Positions 62,172-64,000 of a stretch of 64,000 nucleotides of DNA are shown piece by piece. Source of the DNA: Nitrospira sp. UBA5698. Its GTDB lineage: Bacteria > Nitrospirota > Nitrospiria > Nitrospirales > Nitrospiraceae. A program made the translations under genes and the position numbers. The stretch lies in NCBI GenBank assembly GCA_002420115.1, contig DIHK01000062.1, positions 55,026 through 119,025 of the forward strand, in the 5' to 3' direction. How positions within the stretch are numbered: position 1 is the stretch's first letter; each line of letters starts with the position of its first letter. The notes beneath the pieces were generated by a model. That model saw nothing but the letters and a program-made list of their open reading frames with translations, was not told the origin of the DNA and searched no databases.

Positions 62172-63112
62172 AAGTAACCCGCGGATATTCCAGCCAAACG
62201 GGTCGCCTCTATCCCGTGGGAACCATCGGGAATTTTGATGGACACCATCGTGGCCACCACGCCCTGTTACAGCGGGTAATCGAGACGGCACGCAAGAAGG
62301 AGGGAACCGCAATGGTTCTCACATTCGATCCACATCCGGTGAAAATTCTGGCGCCTCAAGCCGACTTTCGGTTTCTGACCGACGAACATGAAAAACTCGC
62401 TCGCTTCGAGCAAGCAGGCATCGATGAAGTGGTGCTCGTGGAGTTCACTCGAGCGTTCGCGTCGCTGACTCCAGAACTATTCGCGGCACAGGTGCTTTCC
62501 AAGGGACTTGGCCTTAAGGAGATTTTTGTCGGACAACATTTTGCGTTTGGACACAAGCGAGCCGGCACGATCGAGGATCTGGGGCGGCTCGGTGATCAGT
62601 TTGGCTTCATCGTCCATCCAACACCTCCGGTGACCCTCGACGGGGGAGTCGTCAGCTCAACGAGAATCAGACAGCTCATTGTGGCCGGACACGTCGCCCA
62701 GGCAATGAAGTTACTCGGCCGACCCTATGCCCTGAGCGGGATCGTCGCTCCTGGGAAGGGCAGGGGGCGGACATTAGGATGTCCGACCGCCAATCTGTCG
62801 CTTCCTCCACACCGTGTCACCCCTGCCGATGGAATTTATGCCTCGATCACGACCATGGGGACCGATCGACATGATTCCGTCACGTATATCGGGAACAAAC
62901 CGACCTTCCATGGAGAAGTACGAGGAGTGGAAGTCTCCATCTTCGATGGACAGTATGACCTCTACGGGCACATGATCAGGGTTGAATTGATCGACCGTAT
63001 CCGCGGCGACGCACAGTTCAATGGTGAAGAAGCCTTGAGCCGACAAATTGCCATCGATGTGGAATCAGCGAGAGCCACCCTCCGTCGCTATCACGACATC
63101 TGTGGAGCGTGA
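62168..63112 (+). CDS. ribF: bifunctional riboflavin kinase / FAD synthetase
   Basis: A 314-residue RibF making FMN and FAD. N-terminal nucleotidyltransferase: GTIGNFDGHHRGHHALLQRV with the H-x-G-H-type site, MVLTFDPHPVKIL, FVGQHFAFGHKRAG and VSSTRIRQLI. C-terminal kinase from about residue 185: GKGRGRTLGCPTANL, DGIYA, YIGNKPTF. ATG overlaps the hemB stop. tilS follows after 31 nt. Confidence 0.96.
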   Translation: MKVTRGYSSQTGRLYPVGTIGNFDGHHRGHHALLQRVIETARKKEGTAMVLTFDPHPVKILAPQADFRFLTDEHEKLARFEQAGIDEVVLVEFTRAFASLTPELFAAQVLSKGLGLKEIFVGQHFAFGHKRAGTIEDLGRLGDQFGFIVHPTPPVTLDGGVVSSTRIRQLIVAGHVAQAMKLLGRPYALSGIVAPGKGRGRTLGCPTANLSLPPHRVTPADGIYASITTMGTDRHDSVTYIGNKPTFHGEVRGVEVSIFDGQYDLYGHMIRVELIDRIRGDAQFNGEEALSRQIAIDVESARATLRRYHDICGA

Positions 63113-63143
63113 TGGATTCTTGCAACCAACTTCACGCAACTCC

Positions 63144-64000
63144 ATGAACAGAACGGCTTGGCCTGCTCTCGTACGTCACGTCGTTCGAACGGTTCGATCC
63201 AGAAACCTCTTTCAACCAGGACAGCATCTAGTGGTCGCCATCTCGGGCGGTCCGGATTCTGTCGCATTGTTATCGATCCTGCATCAACTCCGGTCTCCTT
63301 GGAAACTGACCCTGACGGCCATCCATTGCAACTATGGGTTGCGGGGCACTGAATCCGAGGAGGATCAGCGGTTTGTAGAAGCACTGTGCCACAGTCTGGC
63401 CGTACCTCTTCATGTGCGCAGGGCGCACATTCAAACTGATCGTCGAACTGCCTCACTACAAGCCGAAGCTCGTGACATTCGATATCGTCTGATGCAGGAA
63501 ATCAGAACGATGTCTGGAGCGGATCGCATTGCGGTCGGTCATACGGCGGATGATCAGGCAGAGACGGTCCTCTTATGGATGCTTCGAGGGGCGGGGTTGA
63601 CCGGTCTTTCCGGCATGCCGTCAGTCCGTGACGATGCGGTTGTACGACCGTTGTACGAGACAACGCGGCGGGAGATCCTGACCTACCTGCGTACGGCAGG
63701 TGTGTCTTATCGGGAAGATTCGAGCAATGCGAAATCGCTCTACCTCAGAAACCGAATCAGACGAGAGGTCATTCCGCTCCTCACTCAGTTGGTTCCATCA
63801 AGTACCACAGCACTCTGCAGACTCGCTGACCTCTGTCGGGCCGATGATCACTATCTGGACCAAGAAGTGGCTGTCCGCACGGCGTCTGCTGTAAAATGGG
63901 ACTCAACCGGAGCATGGACGCTTGATCGCCGGACTCTAGTCGATCTCCCACTACCCCTGCAACGGCGCTGTCTTCGACAACTGCTTCGCCGATCTGACCC
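63144..64000 (+). CDS. tilS: tRNA(Ile)-lysidine synthetase (3' end outside window)
   Basis: The frame from ATG 63144 stays open to the right edge (285 codons visible). It has the PP-loop ATPase motif SGGPDSVALL near residue 33, AIHCNYGLRG, and GHTADDQAETVLLWMLRGAGLTGLSGM near residue 130, then REDSSNAKSLYLRNRIRREVIPLL, all TilS signatures. The enzyme converts C34 of tRNA-Ile(CAU) to lysidine. The C-terminal substrate-binding domain lies beyond the window. Confidence 0.95.
   Translation, partial: MNRTAWPALVRHVVRTVRSRNLFQPGQHLVVAISGGPDSVALLSILHQLRSPWKLTLTAIHCNYGLRGTESEEDQRFVEALCHSLAVPLHVRRAHIQTDRRTASLQAEARDIRYRLMQEIRTMSGADRIAVGHTADDQAETVLLWMLRGAGLTGLSGMPSVRDDAVVRPLYETTRREILTYLRTAGVSYREDSSNAKSLYLRNRIRREVIPLLTQLVPSSTTALCRLADLCRADDHYLDQEVAVRTASAVKWDSTGAWTLDRRTLVDLPLPLQRRCLRQLLRRSD

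Noticed and set aside
1..64000. CRISPR array, prophage, rRNA operon or integrated island
   Set aside because: No regularly spaced direct repeats, no phage structural genes, no rRNA-like sequence, and no integrase next to tRNA-Leu were seen on reading the window.

Overview
The window looks like a chromosome segment of a chemolithoautotrophic bacterium of the genus Nitrospira (phylum Nitrospirota) or a close relative. That assignment is an inference from the overall gene set and the character of the proteins; no amo, nxr or rRNA marker lies in the window. Base composition is moderately GC-rich and genes are tightly packed in long same-strand runs with many ATGA/GTGA overlaps.

Region by region. 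1-2.2 kb: left-edge start of a membrane sensor protein, then a string of very small proteins with strong ribosome binding sites (zinc ribbon, single-helix peptide, secreted helical protein, DUF2934, PepSY). 2.6-5.3 kb: cytochrome bd quinol oxidase (cydAB) followed by two tiny ORFs. 5.3-15.4 kb: a plus-strand run for ion and metal homeostasis (cupredoxin, tandem Usp, cation/proton antiporter, CtpF-like P-type ATPase, CzcB/CusB adaptor and CzcA/CusA pump), ending in a decayed copy of the ATPase C-terminus. 15.7-24.2 kb: envelope and inorganic-carbon block. It has three copies of an unnamed ~100-aa family ending in F-[RH]-P-P, each behind a promoter placed so that the mRNA should be leaderless, plus a predicted barrel, a lipoprotein, a SulP permease fused to beta-carbonic anhydrase, and NhaD. 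24.4-35.5 kb: mixed accessory and housekeeping genes (MATE, a Cas4-like/DUF2779 nuclease, an IS4-family scar, CBS protein, MoaB, thioredoxin-like ferredoxin, cytochrome c-FTR1 iron permease, Rieske protein, HNH nuclease, precorrin-2 dehydrogenase). 35.8-40.2 kb: a hybrid sensor kinase and a FadL-type outer-membrane protein.

40.2-48.7 kb is a minus-strand housekeeping block: alr, frr, pyrH, tsf, rpsB, argJ, argC, rpsI, rplM and two bifunctional-nuclease genes. 48.8-52.2 kb is a guanidine-use locus read on the minus strand: a ykkC/guanidine-I riboswitch, a short coupled leader ORF, an APC permease and a guanidinase of the arginase superfamily, with a YggX-like gene downstream. A frameshifted 2OG-Fe(II) oxygenase and tRNA-Leu(CAA) follow. 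54-64 kb is a tetrapyrrole and cofactor block: TusA-like protein, RsmI-like methylase, then HemX/CcsA, hemA, hemC, cobA-hemD fusion, CBS protein, a tandem-duplication scar, hemB, ribF and the start of tilS.

The most interesting items are the guanidine locus with its coupled leader ORF, the three-copy leaderless F-[RH]-P-P family, and two decayed or chimeric duplications (ATPase tail at 15.4 kb, CBS-tail/hemB-head at 61.07 kb). All functional calls were made by reading sequence only; no database search was run.
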